Assembly (NCBI GenBank): GCA_030619185.1
Contig: JAUXBW010000015.1
Span: 1 to 13,119 of the forward strand
DNA: 13,119 nt
Reading direction: 5' to 3'
DNA from: Methyloprofundus sp.
GTDB taxonomy: Bacteria > Pseudomonadota > Gammaproteobacteria > Methylococcales > Methylomonadaceae
Shown here piece after piece: positions 1 through 7,749 of the stretch. A program made the position numbers and the translations under genes. How positions within the stretch are numbered: position 1 is the stretch's first letter; each line of letters starts with the position of its first letter. The notes under the pieces were generated by a model that made no database searches, was not told the DNA's origin, and saw nothing but the letters and a program-made list of their open reading frames with translations.

Positions 1-327
1 AGTTATAAAGGATTCCAGTTTATTCATGGTTTGATTTAGACAAGTACATGTTGCCAGCCCCTTATAATAGAATTTATTCCTTGTTGTATTCAAAGGTGAT
101 TGCCAGAAATATTAAGAATATTTTGAACATTTCTTACATAGATGTACAACATTTTATATCTTGTTGTATGCAACTTAAATTAGGCTTATTTTGAAAACTA
201 TATTTTTGTAATGTTTTTGTAGTCAACCTTGAACTTGATCAAATAGAAATGATGGAACAATGTACCTACGTCTACTGGAACTGCTACAATACTGTTTCTG
301 GCTTAATGATGACCTTTTATGTAGTTT
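1..327. other. AT-rich stretch without a recognisable gene
   Basis: All frames are broken by frequent stops and I recognise no protein family here. The stretch ends abruptly at about 325-330, where glycogen phosphorylase similarity begins. A 14-base direct repeat lies at 80-93 and 160-173. TATAAT occurs at 63-68, but I found no convincing -35 box at proper spacing. On the minus strand a short open stretch (roughly 220-310) gives no family I can name. It could be decayed mobile DNA or an intergenic region brought in by a rearrangement; I cannot decide between these. Confidence 0.5.
80..173. repeat. 14-base direct repeat, two copies 80 bases apart
   Basis: CTTGTTGTATTCAA at 80-93 recurs as CTTGTTGTATGCAA at 160-173, with 13 of 14 bases identical and a start-to-start distance of exactly 80. 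A related inverted GTACAAC lies at 144-150. The function is unknown. It could be a pair of protein-binding sites or remnants of an element end. Confidence 0.4.
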
Positions 328-522
328 ATGTGGATGACCATAGCTGACTTCCGTAGTTTTGTTGATGCTCAGAAACGTGTAGAAGTGGCGTATCAAGATA
401 AAGATCTGTGGACACGTATGAGTATTATGAATACGGCTAATAGTGGAAAATTCTCAACAGACCGTACGATTCAAAGTTACAGTGATGAGATCTGGAATTT
501 AAAAGCAATTGCTATTAAATAA
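328..522 (+). pseudogene. glgP: Glycogen phosphorylase C-terminal remnant
   Basis: The 64-codon frame matches the extreme C-terminus of glycogen/starch phosphorylase, which releases glucose-1-phosphate from glycogen. Recognisable blocks are ADFRSFVDAQ (about residues 7-16), RMSIMNTANSGKFSTDRTI (about 30-48) and the final DEIWNL. The intact enzyme is about 800 residues, so more than 90 percent is missing, including the catalytic core and the PLP lysine. Similarity begins at about 331. The frame has a TAG at 322-324, and I find no phosphorylase sequence in any frame upstream, so this is a sharp truncation rather than a frameshift. No ribosome-binding site stands out. The native terminator at 543-581 survives. 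It is probably not functional; a short expressed peptide cannot be excluded. Confidence 0.8.
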
Positions 523-542
523 TTAAATTTCACTGACCTTAT

Positions 543-581
543 AAGCCCAATGTGTTGTTAATAAACACATTGGGCTTTTTT
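543..581 (+). terminator. Rho-independent terminator after the glgP remnant
   Basis: A perfect 14-bp stem (543-556 with 564-577) closes a 7-base loop and is followed by a run of T (576-581). This is a textbook intrinsic terminator, presumably inherited from the intact glgP. It also insulates trmL, so trmL needs its own promoter in the few bases after it or read-through. Confidence 0.9.
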
Positions 582-613
582 ATTGTATACAGAAAAATAC
601 AGTTGGATTGTCA

Positions 614-1069
614 ATGTTTAATATTGTACTTTTTGAGCCAGAAATACCCGCGAATACAGGTAATATTATTCGCTTATGTGCGAACACCGGTGCAAAATTA
701 CATTTAATCCAGCCCTTAGGTTTTGATCTGGACGATAAAAAACTACGCAGGGCTGGACTGGATTATCATGAATGGGCAGATATCAAGGTGCATACAGATA
801 TTCAAGAATTTTTTAATAATGAGCAATATGCCAGGGTTTATGCTTTAACTACCAAGGCTAAATATTGTTATTCAGACACTGCCTTTGAACCAGATGATGT
901 TTTGATGTTTGGCCCGGAAACGCGAGGCTTACCAGAGAGTATTCTAGCTGCTCTGCCTGAACAGCAACGCCTTCGTCTGCCAATGTTGCCGGAAAGTAGA
1001 AGTCTTAATTTATCAAATACTGTTGCTATCACGCTGTATGAAGCATGGCGACAACAGGGCTTTGGTTGA
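614..1069 (+). CDS. trmL: tRNA (cytidine/uridine-34 2'-O)-methyltransferase TrmL
   Basis: This SPOUT-class methyltransferase methylates the 2'-OH of the wobble nucleotide 34 in tRNA-Leu isoacceptors, with S-adenosylmethionine as donor, in the cytoplasm. The 151-residue protein is colinear with E. coli Trm[20 protein letters not shown] (residues 8-26), [10 protein letters not shown] (45-54), the motif FGPETRGLP (99-107), and [14 protein letters not shown] (125-138). The last two form the deep trefoil knot that binds SAM. I chose ATG 614 because it aligns with the family start. An in-frame TTG at 608 would add only two residues, and the ribosome-binding site is weak (TTGGA) for either. It is a single gene between a terminator and the convergent pil operon. 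Confidence 0.95.
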   Translation: MFNIVLFEPEIPANTGNIIRLCANTGAKLHLIQPLGFDLDDKKLRRAGLDYHEWADIKVHTDIQEFFNNEQYARVYALTTKAKYCYSDTAFEPDDVLMFGPETRGLPESILAALPEQQRLRLPMLPESRSLNLSNTVAITLYEAWRQQGFG

Positions 1070-1133
1070 TTTGGGAATGATCCTGCTAATAGTGTGAGAT
1101 CTAGTGCAGCACTAGTCTGCTTGTAATGAATAT

Positions 1134-2273
1134 CTAAAACCGCAGGTTCCCGCCTTCATCCTCATCAATACTGCTTAAACTTATCTCCCTGTCATCTGAA
1201 GAAAAATCAGTATGTGCTCCTAACTTAATCATTAAGCGAACTTCATTTTTGGAGTCAGCTGCATTGATTGCATCATCGTAATTAATTTTCCCCTCAGTAT
1301 ATAAATCATAAAGTGCCTGGTCAAAGCTTTGCATACCCAACTCTCTGGATGATTTCATTAGTTCTTTTAATTTATGCACTTCACCCTTACGAATAATGTC
1401 AGATACTAAAGGCGTACCTAGCAGAATCTCCATCACTGGGTAGCGGCCTTTACCGTCAGCCCTAGCGACCAGTTGCTGAGCTATAATTGCTTTTAAATTG
1501 AGCGAAAGATCCATGAATACCTGGCTATGCATATCTTCAGGAAAGAAATGCAGAATACGATCTATAGCCTGGTTTGCATTATTGGCATGTAAGGTGGACA
1601 GACATAAATGACCCGTCTCGGCAAAAGCTAAAGCATGCATCATGGTTTCTCGGGTGCGAATCTCACCGATAAGAATGACATTAGGAGCCTGACGCAGGGT
1701 GTTTTTTAAGGCGACTTCATAGGATTCAGTATCCATACCCACTTCACGCTGTGTCACGATACAACCTAAGTGGGGATGCACAAATTCAATTGGGTCTTCT
1801 ATGGTAATAATATGCCCCTGGCTGTTCTGGTTACGATACTTAATTAAGGAGGCTAAAGACGTAGATTTACCCGTGCCTGTTGCTCCGACAAATAAAACCA
1901 GCCCACGATTTTCCATAATGACATTCTTTAAAGTCGCGGGAAGGTGCAAGCTTTCCCAGTCAGGAATATCAGATTCTATGCGCCTTAAAACCATACCTGC
2001 AGCGTCTCTTTGGGTAAATGCACTAACCCTGAAACGCCCCAGTCCATGACGACTAATCGCGAAGTTACATTCTTTGGTATTGTCAAAATCATCGCGCTGG
2101 CGTTGCGTCATAATGCCTTTAACTAGTTGTAACGATTGTTCTTCTGTTAATGGGGTTTTTGCAACATCTTTGATTTTTCCGTCAATTTTTAAAGCAGCGG
2201 GACGCTCGGCAGTAATAAATAAATCAGATGCTTTTTGGGTGCACATTAACTCTAGTAACTTTTCAAAATCCAT
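1134..2273 (-). CDS. pilU: Type IV pilus retraction ATPase PilU
   Basis: A hexameric secretion-superfamily ATPase that acts with PilT at the inner-membrane base of the type IV pilus to power retraction and twitching. The protein has 379 residues with a PAS-like N-terminal domain to about 100 and a RecA-like core. The core shows Walker A GATGTGKS (130-137), the Asp box TIEDPIEF (157-164), Walker B VILIGEIR (199-206) and the His box HLCLSTLHA (222-230). The acidic C-terminal tail (about 355-379) is typical of PilU and absent from PilT. The start follows a good AGGAG Shine-Dalgarno. The gene lies 14 bases after the pilT stop, so the two are surely co-transcribed. All catalytic motifs look intact. 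Confidence 0.96.
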   Translation of the reverse strand: MDFEKLLELMCTQKASDLFITAERPAALKIDGKIKDVAKTPLTEEQSLQLVKGIMTQRQRDDFDNTKECNFAISRHGLGRFRVSAFTQRDAAGMVLRRIESDIPDWESLHLPATLKNVIMENRGLVLFVGATGTGKSTSLASLIKYRNQNSQGHIITIEDPIEFVHPHLGCIVTQREVGMDTESYEVALKNTLRQAPNVILIGEIRTRETMMHALAFAETGHLCLSTLHANNANQAIDRILHFFPEDMHSQVFMDLSLNLKAIIAQQLVARADGKGRYPVMEILLGTPLVSDIIRKGEVHKLKELMKSSRELGMQSFDQALYDLYTEGKINYDDAINAADSKNEVRLMIKLGAHTDFSSDDREISLSSIDEDEGGNLRF

Positions 2274-2287
2274 AGTATTCTCCTGGT

Positions 2288-3325
2288 TTAGCGGAACATA
2301 TCTCTACTAACGGCTTTGGCCATGGCAGCTTTAGAGGTGATTTTTCCAGCATCAGTTAATTCCTTAAGGTTCTGATCCAGCGTCTGCATTCCGTCACGGC
2401 GGCCTGTTTGAATGGCTGAATACATTTGTGCGACCTTTGCTTCACGAATCAGGTTCCGAATTGCAGGCGTACCGACCATAATCTCATGAGCGGCGATACG
2501 TCCGCCACCAATTCTTTTCAACAGGGTTTGTGAGATAACCGCCTGTAAAGATTCAGAGAGCATAGAGCGAATCATTTCTTTTTCAGCGGCCGGAAAAACA
2601 TCAATAATACGGTCAATAGTTTTTGCGGCAGAAGTTGTATGCAGGGTGGCAAAAACTAGATGCCCTGTTTCAGCCGCAGTAAGCGCAAGACGTATGGTTT
2701 CAATATCACGCATTTCCCCAACCATGATAATATCGGGATCTTCGCGTAGAGCCGACCTTAATGCAGCATTAAAACTTTGCGTATCTCTATGTACCTCGCG
2801 CTGGTTAATTAAACACTTTTGGCTGGTATGTAGAAATTCGATGGGATCTTCAATCGTAAGAATATGTTCATAACGATTATGATTAATATGATTAACCATC
2901 GCGGCTAAGGTCGTGGATTTCCCAGAGCCTGTAGGGCCAGTGACTAAAACCAGGCCCCGTGATTTTTCGGTTAAAGTGGTAAAAAACTTAGGCGCATCAA
3001 GATCTTCCAAAGATGAAATTTCTGAGGGAATTGTTCGGAATACAGCTGCCGCTCCACGTTCCTGATTAAAGGCATTGACACGAAATCGGGCTAAACCCGG
3101 TAGCGCAAAAGAGAAATCTGTTTCAAAAAATTCCTCATAATCACGTCGTTGTTTATCGTTCATAATGTCATAAATAAGCGCATGCACTTGTTTATGATTG
3201 AAGGCATCAATATTGATTCTGCGAATATCGCCATCAACTCGAATCATCGGCGGGAGGCCAGATGATAAATGTAAATCCGAGGCACCATTTTTTACAGAAA
3301 ACGCGAGTAATTCAGCAATATCCAT
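2288..3325 (-). CDS. pilT: Type IV pilus retraction ATPase PilT
   Basis: The main retraction motor of type IV pili; it depolymerises pilin from the base of the fibre using ATP. The protein has 345 residues, the usual length. It starts MDIAELLAFSVKNGASDLHL, as PilT proteins do. Motifs are Walker A GPTGSGKS (130-137), Asp box TIEDPIEF (157-164), Walker B IIMVGEMRD (199-207), His box HLVFATLHT (222-230) and the PilT signature AIRNLIRE (288-295), needed for retraction. ATG 3325 has GGAG five bases upstream. A longer reading from TTG 3340 would run through that site and adds residues the family lacks. It is first gene of pilT-pilU, divergent from yggS, with a 124-base intergenic region in which I could not pick a convincing promoter. 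Confidence 0.97.
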   Translation of the reverse strand: MDIAELLAFSVKNGASDLHLSSGLPPMIRVDGDIRRINIDAFNHKQVHALIYDIMNDKQRRDYEEFFETDFSFALPGLARFRVNAFNQERGAAAVFRTIPSEISSLEDLDAPKFFTTLTEKSRGLVLVTGPTGSGKSTTLAAMVNHINHNRYEHILTIEDPIEFLHTSQKCLINQREVHRDTQSFNAALRSALREDPDIIMVGEMRDIETIRLALTAAETGHLVFATLHTTSAAKTIDRIIDVFPAAEKEMIRSMLSESLQAVISQTLLKRIGGGRIAAHEIMVGTPAIRNLIREAKVAQMYSAIQTGRRDGMQTLDQNLKELTDAGKITSKAAMAKAVSRDMFR

Positions 3326-3449
3326 TGAGACTCCATGCAAAAAGAAGAAATAATTCTAATGTTATGCGTTATACCATAGCTTATGTCTTTAGTTTTTTAA
3401 AGTAGTAGTGTTTAATAAGAGCAACTAAATACGAATGTGGGTATGACCT

Positions 3450-4130
3450 ATGACCTCAATTGCTATCAAACTCAGCAAGATCAATGCTGATATTCGTGAT
3501 GCTGAGATAGATGCGCAGCGGAAACTATCTTCAGTTCAATTACTGGCAGTGAGCAAAACCAAACCAGCAGATGATATTATCAAAGCTTACCGTGCGGGGC
3601 AGCGACAGTTTGGCGAAAGTTATTTACAAGAAGCTTTGTTAAAACAGCAAGAGTTGAGTTGTTACCAGATTTGCTGGCACTTTATAGGTCCGATACAATC
3701 TAACAAAACGCGGCAAATAGCGGCACATTTCAGCTGGGTGCATAGCGTTGATCGCATAAAAATTGCCAAACGCCTAAGCGAGCAGCGACCCTGCAATTTA
3801 CCACCGCTTAATATTTGTCTGCAAGTCAATATAAGCAATGAACAAAGCAAATCAGGGTTTCAGCTCGAAGAGCTCGCTGATGCCGTCGAGCAGGTCTCCA
3901 GGCTAGCCAACCTTAAATTACGAGGGGTGATGGCGATACCTCAGCCAGCGACTGATTTTGAGCAGCAATGTAAGCCGTATCATCGCTTATATCAGGCTGT
4001 AACGGCATTAAATATACCAGAAATGGATACATTTTCCTTTGGCATGACCGGTGATTTGAAAGCTGCAATTGCAGAGGGAACAACCATGGTGCGAATTGGA
4101 ACGGCATTGTTTGGCCGTAGGTTGGTTTAG
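3450..4130 (+). CDS. yggS: YggS/PLPBP family PLP homeostasis protein
   Basis: A cytosolic single-domain TIM-barrel protein that binds pyridoxal 5'-phosphate and maintains vitamin B6 and amino-acid/keto-acid balance; it has no known enzymatic activity. The 226 residues show the PLP-binding lysine in LLAVSKTKP (Lys36), FGESYLQE (54-61), WHFIGPIQSNK (76-86), VNISNEQSKSGF (126-137) and the C-terminal phosphate-binding MVRIGTALFGRR (213-224). The usual GMSxDL motif reads GMTGDL (198-203), a conservative Ser-to-Thr change at a residue that contacts cofactor phosphate. Location beside pilT is classical. No strong Shine-Dalgarno precedes ATG 3450, only GTGGG. The common downstream partner proC is absent; a PepSY-type membrane gene follows 25 bases on. 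Confidence 0.95.
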   Translation: MTSIAIKLSKINADIRDAEIDAQRKLSSVQLLAVSKTKPADDIIKAYRAGQRQFGESYLQEALLKQQELSCYQICWHFIGPIQSNKTRQIAAHFSWVHSVDRIKIAKRLSEQRPCNLPPLNICLQVNISNEQSKSGFQLEELADAVEQVSRLANLKLRGVMAIPQPATDFEQQCKPYHRLYQAVTALNIPEMDTFSFGMTGDLKAAIAEGTTMVRIGTALFGRRLV

Positions 4131-4155
4131 ATTTTTTAATGGGGAACTGACAAAG

Positions 4156-4722
4156 TTGACAACATTTAATCGTGCTTTATTAGTGAAATCACATATGGCT
4201 CTGGCTGCCTTTATTCTGCCTGTCGCCATGATGTTCTTTATAACAGGTGCTCTCTATACCTGGGGGATAAAAGGGAGCTATGACACAGAAAACTATCAGT
4301 TGCAACTGAAGCAGCCTATGCATAGTAATAAAGCATGGTTAAAGGGATTAGCCGAGCAGGAGTTAAGCAATCGTAACCTGGCAATACCCAGCGGAACAGC
4401 AAAAATTAAACGGGCAGGTAATTCCTTCTACTTTGAATGGACAGGTGCTAAATTAGATATCAGATTAGAGCCGACTAGAAACCTTTTTGTTGCCCGACTA
4501 AAGATTAAAAAGACTGATTGGCATCGGCTTTTAGTGCAATTACATAAAGCGAAGGCTGGTAAGGCTTTTAAAATTTATGCCGCTTTTTTAGCAGTTGGCT
4601 TAATAGTCCTATTTGTAACCGGGTTTATTATGGCATGGAAAATAAGTAAATATCGGCGCTTACTGTTAAGCTCTACTGGCTTGGGAGTGCTGCTTTTTAT
4701 TATTATGCTGGGAGTTAGCTAG
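4156..4722 (+). CDS. PepSY-associated transmembrane protein
   Basis: A 188-residue inner-membrane protein with hydrophobic segments at about 15-36, 138-160 and 168-187, and a soluble, probably periplasmic, stretch of about 100 residues between the first two. The pattern fits the PepSY_TM group: an N-terminal KSHMALAAFILPVAMM helix, then a ligand-like domain, then a DWHRLLVQLHKAKAG block (121-135) just before the next helix. PepSY_TM proteins are often linked to iron/siderophore reduction or peptidase inhibition; the substrate here is unknown. TTG 4156 is my preferred start because it begins the family-like N-terminus and has GGGGAA about ten bases upstream. GTG 4183 and ATG 4195 would cut into the first helix. 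A start at 4069 would lie inside yggS and encode unrelated residues. Probably co-transcribed with yggS. Confidence 0.75.
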   Translation: MTTFNRALLVKSHMALAAFILPVAMMFFITGALYTWGIKGSYDTENYQLQLKQPMHSNKAWLKGLAEQELSNRNLAIPSGTAKIKRAGNSFYFEWTGAKLDIRLEPTRNLFVARLKIKKTDWHRLLVQLHKAKAGKAFKIYAAFLAVGLIVLFVTGFIMAWKISKYRRLLLSSTGLGVLLFIIMLGVS

Positions 4723-4832
4723 GGTGTCCCAATATGAGCCTGCAATTCTACGGGGAGTGCAATAGCTTTAGCTGTTGCTGTTTATTTGTTTTTGTCTTTA
4801 TTTGATTATATTGTGAGATTTTAGGAAAGTTT

Positions 4833-4979
4833 ATGAGCGTTTATATAACGAGTAAGAAGGTGAGGTATATTACTTCCATTATTTTTGTGCTTTTTATGGT
4901 ATTTATTGTCGGGGGGTCTTATCTTTCTCAGCAAGAAAAGGCTAAGACTGAAATGCTTAGCGAATCACTGAGTTATTGA
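4833..4979 (+). CDS. Small single-span membrane protein upstream of polA
   Basis: A 48-codon frame, preceded by AGGAAAG at 4823-4829 six bases from ATG 4833. The predicted peptide has a basic N-terminus (TSKKVRY, 6-12), one hydrophobic helix (about 13-29) and a charged tail rich in Glu, Lys and Ser (32-48), so it should sit N-in/C-out in the inner membrane. It matches no family I know; it is not the DUF2782 protein often found beside polA. Its TGA lies 7 bases before the polA ATG, which itself has no good Shine-Dalgarno, so polA translation may depend on ribosomes ending here. The good ribosome-binding site and membrane topology support a real gene; conservation is unknown. Confidence 0.55.
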   Translation: MSVYITSKKVRYITSIIFVLFMVFIVGGSYLSQQEKAKTEMLSESLSY

Positions 4980-4986
4980 TAAGCTG

Positions 4987-7701
4987 ATGCAAAAAAAACT
5001 ACTACTGATTGACGGCTCTTCTTTTCTGTTTCGTGCCTATCATGCTGTTCCCCCTTTAAGTAATGCAGATGGCTTGCCTACTAATGCAATTTTTGGGGTC
5101 GCAAATATGTTAAAGCGCTTAAAAAACGACCATAAAACAGACTATTTTACTGTCGTGTTTGATGCGCCGGGCGGAACATTTAGAAATGAACTTTATAGTG
5201 AATATAAAGCGCACCGTCCTCCCATGCCGGATGATTTGCGCGTGCAAATTGAACCCTTGCATAACTTGATTCGGGCCATGGGGCTGCCGCTGATTATGGA
5301 AACAGGGGTGGAAGCTGATGATGTCCTAGGTGCTCTGGCACAAATGGCGGTACAGGATGGCTTTCAGGTGGTTATCTCTACGGGCGATAAGGATATGGCG
5401 CAATTAGTAACCGAGCAGGTTACTCTAGAAAACACGATGTCCAATACTAAAATGGATAGACAAGGTGTCATTGATAAATTTGGCGTAACACCTGCACAGA
5501 TTATCGATTATTTAGCTTTAATGGGGGACAGTGCCGATAATATTCCTGGTGTGCCTAAAGTGGGGCCAAAAACAGCGGCAAAGTGGCTAGCTCAGTATCA
5601 AACATTAGATAACCTGATGGCTAATGCAGATGAGATTAAAGGTAAAGTAGGTGAAAACCTACGTGCCAGCTTGACAGATTTGCCCTTATCCAGGCAGTTG
5701 ACAACGATTAAATGTGACCTGGATTTACCTTATCAAATAGAGGATTTACGCTGTCAGCAGGTAGACAATACCGAGCTACAAGAGCAAGTTGCGACCCTGG
5801 GCTTTTCTGCCTGGTCAAAGATATTACAGAATTCAGTGCCTAAACCACAGGTGGTAGCTCCTACTGAAGAACAGGCGATTAGAGAACCGGAAACGGTCGA
5901 ATATGAAATGATTTCGACCTGGGAGCAGTTTGAGCACTGGCTGGAGAAACTAACTGCTTCGAAACTGTTTGCCTTTGATACTGAAACCACGAGTCTTGAT
6001 TACAGTGAAGCTGAAATTGTGGGTGTTTCCTTTGCTATTGAAGAGGGAGATGCCGCTTATATCCCATTAGCACATGACTATCCCGGTGTTCCTGTACAAC
6101 TGCCAAGAGCAGAGGTTTTGCAAAAATTGAAACCGATTTTAGAAGACCCCAGGCAGGCCAAAGTGGGGCAGAATTTAAAATATGATAGCAATGTACTGTT
6201 TAATTATGAGATAGCATTACAGGGAATTGCACAGGATACCATGCTGGAATCCTATGTATTAAACAGCACGCTCACCCGGCATAATATGGATGACCTGGCG
6301 AAAACCTATCTGCAGCGTGCAACCATACATTATGAAGATGTGGCGGGCAAAGGGGTCAAACAGATTGGTTTTGCAGAGGTTCCGGTTGAACAGGCAACAC
6401 AATATGCGGCTGAGGATGCGGATATTACTCTGGCTCTGCATCATTGTCTGGCTCCTAAACTGGCTGAACATCCGGCACTCCTTGATTTATATGAAAATAT
6501 CGAACTCCCGGTGTTAAACGTTTTATCGCGTATGGAACGTAATGGTGTGTTAATTGATAGTGATATGCTTGCACAGCAAAGTATGGAGCTGGCGAATCAT
6601 ATTATGGCCATAGAGCAGCAGGCGCATGAGTTGGCAGGGCAGAGTTTTAATATTGCCTCGCCGAAACAAATTCAACATATCTTATATGATCAATTAAATC
6701 TCCCTATTTTAAAGAAAACCCCGAAAGGACAGCCGTCTACAGCTGAGTCCGTATTGCAAGAATTAGCGGAGGAGTATCCGCTGCCAGAGTTGATATTAAA
6801 GCACCGCAGTATGAGTAAGTTGAAATCGACTTATACGGATAAGTTGCCACTGCAAATCAGCACTAAAACGGGCCGTGTACACACCTCCTACCATCAGGCA
6901 GTTGCAGCAACAGGGCGTTTGTCTTCCTCTAATCCTAATCTGCAGAATATTCCGGTACGTAGTGCCGAGGGGCGCAGAATTCGCCAAGCATTTATTGCCC
7001 CGCCAGGCTATAAAATTGTCGCGGCCGATTATTCACAAATCGAATTACGCATTATGGCGCATCTATCGGGTGACGCTGGTTTGCTTGATGCTTTTTCTAA
7101 AGGTGAGGATATTCATAAGGCAACCGCTGCTGAAGTTTTTGCGGTAGGCCTGGAGCAAGTGACTGTCGATTTACGTCGCTCAGCCAAGGCGATTAACTTT
7201 GGCTTGATTTATGGTATGTCTGCTTTTGGGTTGGCAAAACAGCTAGGTTTGGGGCGCAAGCAGGCACAGGAATATATCGATTTATATTTTTCTCGTTACC
7301 CGGGGGTTAAACAATATATGGATGATACCCGTGAGTTGGCTAGGCAGCAGGGATATGTAGAAACGTTGTGGGGACGGCGTTTGTATTTGCCTGAAATACA
7401 CTCGAAAAATGCGGCACGTAGGCAGTATGCTGAACGCACAGCGATCAATGCACCTATGCAGGGGTCTGCTGCAGATATTATCAAGTTGGCAATGATAGCA
7501 ACCGATACGTGGTTAAAGGAAGAGCAAACCGATGCAAAGATGATTATGCAGGTGCATGATGAACTGGTCTTTGAAATAGCCGATAGAAAAATTGAACAAG
7601 ACAGTGCGATGATTCGCAAGCTAATGAGTGAAGCAGCTGAATTAGCTGTGCCATTATTAGTGGATATTGGCGTGGGGATTAATTGGGATGAAGCACATTA
7701 A
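4987..7701 (+). CDS. polA: DNA polymerase I
   Basis: Family A polymerase that removes RNA primers, fills gaps in repair and matures Okazaki fragments. It has 904 residues (E. coli 928). The 5'-nuclease domain (about 1-290) shows Asp9, EADD in GVEADDVLG, STGDKDMAQL and the helix-hairpin-helix region MGDSADNIPGVPKVGPKTA. The 3'-5' exonuclease (about 310-500) has Exo I DTE (Asp331, Glu333), Exo II NLKYD (Asp400) and Exo III YAAED (Tyr473, Asp477), so proofreading should be active. The polymerase domain has motif A DYSQIELR (Asp681), motif B RRSAKAINFGLIYG (Arg730, Lys734, Phe738, Tyr742) and motif C VHDE (His857, Asp858, Glu859). Phe at 738 matches E. coli Phe762, the residue linked to discrimination against dideoxynucleotides. 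The start lacks a strong Shine-Dalgarno, and the upstream 48-codon gene ends 7 bases earlier. Confidence 0.98.
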   Translation: MQKKLLLIDGSSFLFRAYHAVPPLSNADGLPTNAIFGVANMLKRLKNDHKTDYFTVVFDAPGGTFRNELYSEYKAHRPPMPDDLRVQIEPLHNLIRAMGLPLIMETGVEADDVLGALAQMAVQDGFQVVISTGDKDMAQLVTEQVTLENTMSNTKMDRQGVIDKFGVTPAQIIDYLALMGDSADNIPGVPKVGPKTAAKWLAQYQTLDNLMANADEIKGKVGENLRASLTDLPLSRQLTTIKCDLDLPYQIEDLRCQQVDNTELQEQVATLGFSAWSKILQNSVPKPQVVAPTEEQAIREPETVEYEMISTWEQFEHWLEKLTASKLFAFDTETTSLDYSEAEIVGVSFAIEEGDAAYIPLAHDYPGVPVQLPRAEVLQKLKPILEDPRQAKVGQNLKYDSNVLFNYEIALQGIAQDTMLESYVLNSTLTRHNMDDLAKTYLQRATIHYEDVAGKGVKQIGFAEVPVEQATQYAAEDADITLALHHCLAPKLAEHPALLDLYENIELPVLNVLSRMERNGVLIDSDMLAQQSMELANHIMAIEQQAHELAGQSFNIASPKQIQHILYDQLNLPILKKTPKGQPSTAESVLQELAEEYPLPELILKHRSMSKLKSTYTDKLPLQISTKTGRVHTSYHQAVAATGRLSSSNPNLQNIPVRSAEGRRIRQAFIAPPGYKIVAADYSQIELRIMAHLSGDAGLLDAFSKGEDIHKATAAEVFAVGLEQVTVDLRRSAKAINFGLIYGMSAFGLAKQLGLGRKQAQEYIDLYFSRYPGVKQYMDDTRELARQQGYVETLWGRRLYLPEIHSKNAARRQYAERTAINAPMQGSAADIIKLAMIATDTWLKEEQTDAKMIMQVHDELVFEIADRKIEQDSAMIRKLMSEAAELAVPLLVDIGVGINWDEAH

Positions 7702-7710
7702 AAATGTGCT

Positions 7711-7736
7711 GTAGAGCGGACTGAAGTCCGCTTTAC
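7711..7736. repeat. REP-like GTAG palindrome between polA and engB
   Basis: A 26-base element begins with GTAGAGCGGAC and folds back through TGAA onto GTCCGCTTTAC, giving a stem of about 11 pairs with one G-T wobble. The 5' GTAG followed by a GC-rich palindrome is the hallmark of REP sequences. It sits in the 48-base gap between the convergent polA and engB stops and probably acts as a shared bidirectional transcription stop or mRNA 3' protector, though it lacks a long T run on either side. Related copies lie at 9799-9821 and 12692-12764. Confidence 0.7.
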
Positions 7737-7749
7737 AGTCAGTGGGTAA

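Noticed and set aside
1101..1115. CTAGTGCAGCACTAG palindrome between trmL and pilU as a terminator
   Set aside because: The stem is only six pairs around a three-base loop and neither side has a T run. It could add slightly to termination of the convergent genes but cannot be called.
3326..3340. Upstream TTG start for pilT
   Set aside because: It reads through the GGAG ribosome-binding site of ATG 3325 and adds residues not seen in the PilT family.
4069..4155. Long N-terminal extension of the PepSY-type protein
   Set aside because: It overlaps the 3' end of yggS in another frame and encodes nothing like the family; TTG 4156 fits better.
4734..4805. 23-codon frame upstream of the 48-codon gene
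   Set aside because: No ribosome-binding site and a low-complexity Cys/Phe/Val composition; most likely chance.
7296..7619. 107-codon minus-strand frame inside polA
   Set aside because: It is antisense to the conserved polymerase motifs B and C, cysteine- and serine-rich, with no independent signals: a shadow of polA.
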